Origin: Tritrichomonas musculus
Lineage: Eukaryota; Parabasalia; Tritrichomonadida; Tritrichomonadidae
Reading direction: 5' to 3'
Assembly: GCA_039105265.1 (NCBI GenBank)
Contig: JAPFFF010000049.1
Span: forward strand, 951,501 to 1,015,500
Length of the DNA stretch: 64,000 nucleotides
How positions within the stretch are numbered: the first letter of the stretch is position 1; the number at the start of each line of letters is the position of its first letter. The translations under genes and the position numbers were made by a program. The notes beneath the pieces are model-generated. The model worked only from the letters and a program-made list of their open reading frames with translations. It was not told the DNA's origin and did not search any database. This document shows, piece after piece, positions 62,689-64,000 of this stretch.

Positions 62689-63774
62689 ATGAACAAAAAG
62701 CATTTTAAGACAATTAATGAGCTTCATTCTTTTTTTCCTTGGAGATCTGCCTCTAAATTTGTTCCACTCGCAAAACGATATGGATTCACAGAAGAAGCCG
62801 CATTAGATTATTTAAGGAAGATAGTACATGATGTAAAGGTACCAAAGGCAAAGTTTATGAATATCTATTCTAAACACTCTGGAGGATATCAAATGGACAC
62901 ATTCATCAATGATAAGACAAAGGATGGTCTCAACTATTTGATGCTAATTAATATTAACACAAGAAAAGCATATTGTTATCCAATGAAGGGGAAAGGTGCA
63001 AAAGAAGTAGTCAAGGCATTAAATAAATTTTTTGAGGACGAGCCAGATGTCTATTCGATAACATCAGACCAGGATGCTGCTTACTTGTCCAATGATGTAT
63101 TACAGTTGATGAAGACCAAAAATATTGTTTACACTACTACCGAGGATAATAATCATAATGTACTAGGTATCATAAATAGGTTCATGAGAACGATTAGAGA
63201 CATGGTAGGCGAGAACAGGTTCATCAATGAGAAAGAAATGGATAGTTTAATAGATTCATACAACAATTCTCCCCACAGGTCATTGGACTATAAGATACCA
63301 AACGAGATGACAGAGAAAGATGAAAAAGAATATGTAAAAACCAAGTCGCAAAACAATCCATATGACTTTAAGCCAAATGAGAGAGTTAGAATTATTCAGG
63401 CTAAGGAGCCATTTTCGAAGCGCAGGAACAAGGTAAGCAAGGAAGCATATATAGTTGATTCAAAGGCTGGGAACCAATTTATTATTAAGTCCAAAGATGA
63501 GTCAATAGACAAACTCCCTGGTTATAGGTTAATCAAGACACAAAACAAAAATATTGCACAAACACTTAAGGGAGGCAAGAGAGGTATTGTGGAGAAGATT
63601 ATTTCTTATGATACAACAAAGAACAAATATAAAATTAAATACAGCGAAGGTACAGAAGACATCATACCGGCTAAAAATTTACGAGAAGGTGCTCCAACAA
63701 AGCTATCTAATCTTGAAGTGGATTACTGGTCAAAGAAGAAAAATATACCCAACAATATAAAGAAATGGATTTAA
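62689..63774 (+). CDS. Retrovirus-type integrase (Polinton), block D
   Basis: The 361-residue integrase has the RNase H-like core with QMDTF (D70), LMLININTRKAYCYPM, ITSDQDAAY (D127) and NVLGIINRFMRTIRDM followed by YNNSPHRSL, the Polinton signature also seen in the block C enzyme. The C-terminal part contains FKPNERVRIIQAKEPFSKRR and a small beta domain (GIVEKIISYDTTKNKYKIKY), close to a Tudor/chromo-like tail that could read chromatin. It lacks the 200-residue N-terminal extension of the block C integrase and is clearly a different lineage. Gaps to the neighbours are 11 and 10 bp, so the three genes are packed like an operon. Confidence 0.9.
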   Translation: MNKKHFKTINELHSFFPWRSASKFVPLAKRYGFTEEAALDYLRKIVHDVKVPKAKFMNIYSKHSGGYQMDTFINDKTKDGLNYLMLININTRKAYCYPMKGKGAKEVVKALNKFFEDEPDVYSITSDQDAAYLSNDVLQLMKTKNIVYTTTEDNNHNVLGIINRFMRTIRDMVGENRFINEKEMDSLIDSYNNSPHRSLDYKIPNEMTEKDEKEYVKTKSQNNPYDFKPNERVRIIQAKEPFSKRRNKVSKEAYIVDSKAGNQFIIKSKDESIDKLPGYRLIKTQNKNIAQTLKGGKRGIVEKIISYDTTKNKYKIKYSEGTEDIIPAKNLREGAPTKLSNLEVDYWSKKKNIPNNIKKWI

Positions 63775-63784
63775 CCACAAATAA

Positions 63785-64000
63785 ATGTCTAAACAAATAA
63801 TGAAAGAAGTGGAATCCTTAATCCAAAAGACAATGAAGAAGAACCAGAAAGAAATAGAGGCAGCACTGATGAAACCTCTCCATCCTTCCTATCCTTTTAG
63901 TACGAATGGAATTTATTTTCTTATTGGTAAACCAGGGGCAGGTAAGAGTTATTGGTTGTGGAAACACATACTAATTACTGAACGTCTATTTAAGCATCCG
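63785..64000 (+). CDS. FtsK/HerA-type packaging ATPase, N-terminal part
   Basis: The frame starts at 63785 (MSKQIMKEVESLIQKTMKKN) and runs off the window after 72 codons. A charged helix is followed by FSTNGIYFLIGKPGAGKSYW. This contains a Walker A motif, GKPGAGKS, at residues 48-55, with a preceding hydrophobic strand. The early Walker A and the charged N-terminal helix fit the A32-like genome-packaging ATPases of Polintons, which drive DNA into capsids (family knowledge). The rest of the domain lies outside the window, so Walker B cannot be checked. Confidence 0.75.
   Translation, partial: MSKQIMKEVESLIQKTMKKNQKEIEAALMKPLHPSYPFSTNGIYFLIGKPGAGKSYWLWKHILITERLFKHP

Larger units (their letters stand above)
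60661..64000 (+). mobile_element. Polinton/Maverick fragment, block D
   Basis: Block D begins where the block C capsid gene ends and continues past the window. It has a small unknown gene, a possible jelly-roll protein, an integrase and the start of the packaging ATPase, all on the + strand with gaps of about 10 bp between the last three genes. Base composition and codon use are less AT-biased than in block C, so it is a separate lineage. The visible genes are open, and completeness cannot be judged from this part. Confidence 0.65.

Overview
The window is extremely AT-rich protist DNA made almost entirely of mobile and repetitive sequence. The gene set matches Maverick/Polinton elements as they occur in the parabasalid Trichomonas vaginalis: a protein-primed family B DNA polymerase, retrovirus-type integrases, an FtsK/A32-like packaging ATPase, double-jelly-roll capsid, and long fibre-like proteins with YALKS-type repeats. 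T. vaginalis or a close relative is therefore the likely host (inference from the gene set; no host housekeeping gene, rRNA or tRNA was seen).

Layout. (1) 1-2546: end of one Polinton (block A), with the 3' end of a fibre-like gene and three small genes. (2) About 2700-11906: a second, more AT-rich Polinton fragment (block B) with two long fibre-like reading frames and three small genes, one of them only 49 codons. A 1.2 kb inverted-repeat insertion sits between the two long frames. (3) 11907-47226: 35 kb of tandemly amplified DNA. It holds five composite units, each with an AT-rich head, an array of a 62-bp satellite (9.5, 102.5, 76.5, 76.5 and 61.5 copies) and a 2,748-bp spacer. Each spacer carries a 2,069-bp DNA-transposon-like element with 43-bp imperfect inverted repeats. 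Only the first spacer carries an extra 1,241-bp insert flanked by TTAA. (4) 47227-60660: a third Polinton fragment (block C) with polymerase, integrase, fibre-like protein, small virion-type proteins and part of the major capsid gene. (5) 60661-64000: a fourth Polinton fragment (block D), of different base composition, with a possible jelly-roll protein, an integrase and the start of the packaging ATPase.

The Polinton genes form the usual self-synthesising transposon kit: integrase for insertion, protein-primed polymerase for copying, and ATPase plus capsid proteins for possible particle formation. The fibre-like gene and the small '213-aa family' gene lie tail to tail in blocks A and C, and homologues of both occur in block B.

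The most unusual item is the 62-bp satellite. Its + strand can fold as a 17-bp hairpin with two G-U wobbles and an 8-nt loop containing the self-complementary GGCC. Two of the three stem variants seen change a G-C pair to G-U, which keeps the pairing. About 326 copies are present. That makes a repeated structured RNA, or a repeated binding site, the best candidate for something undescribed here.
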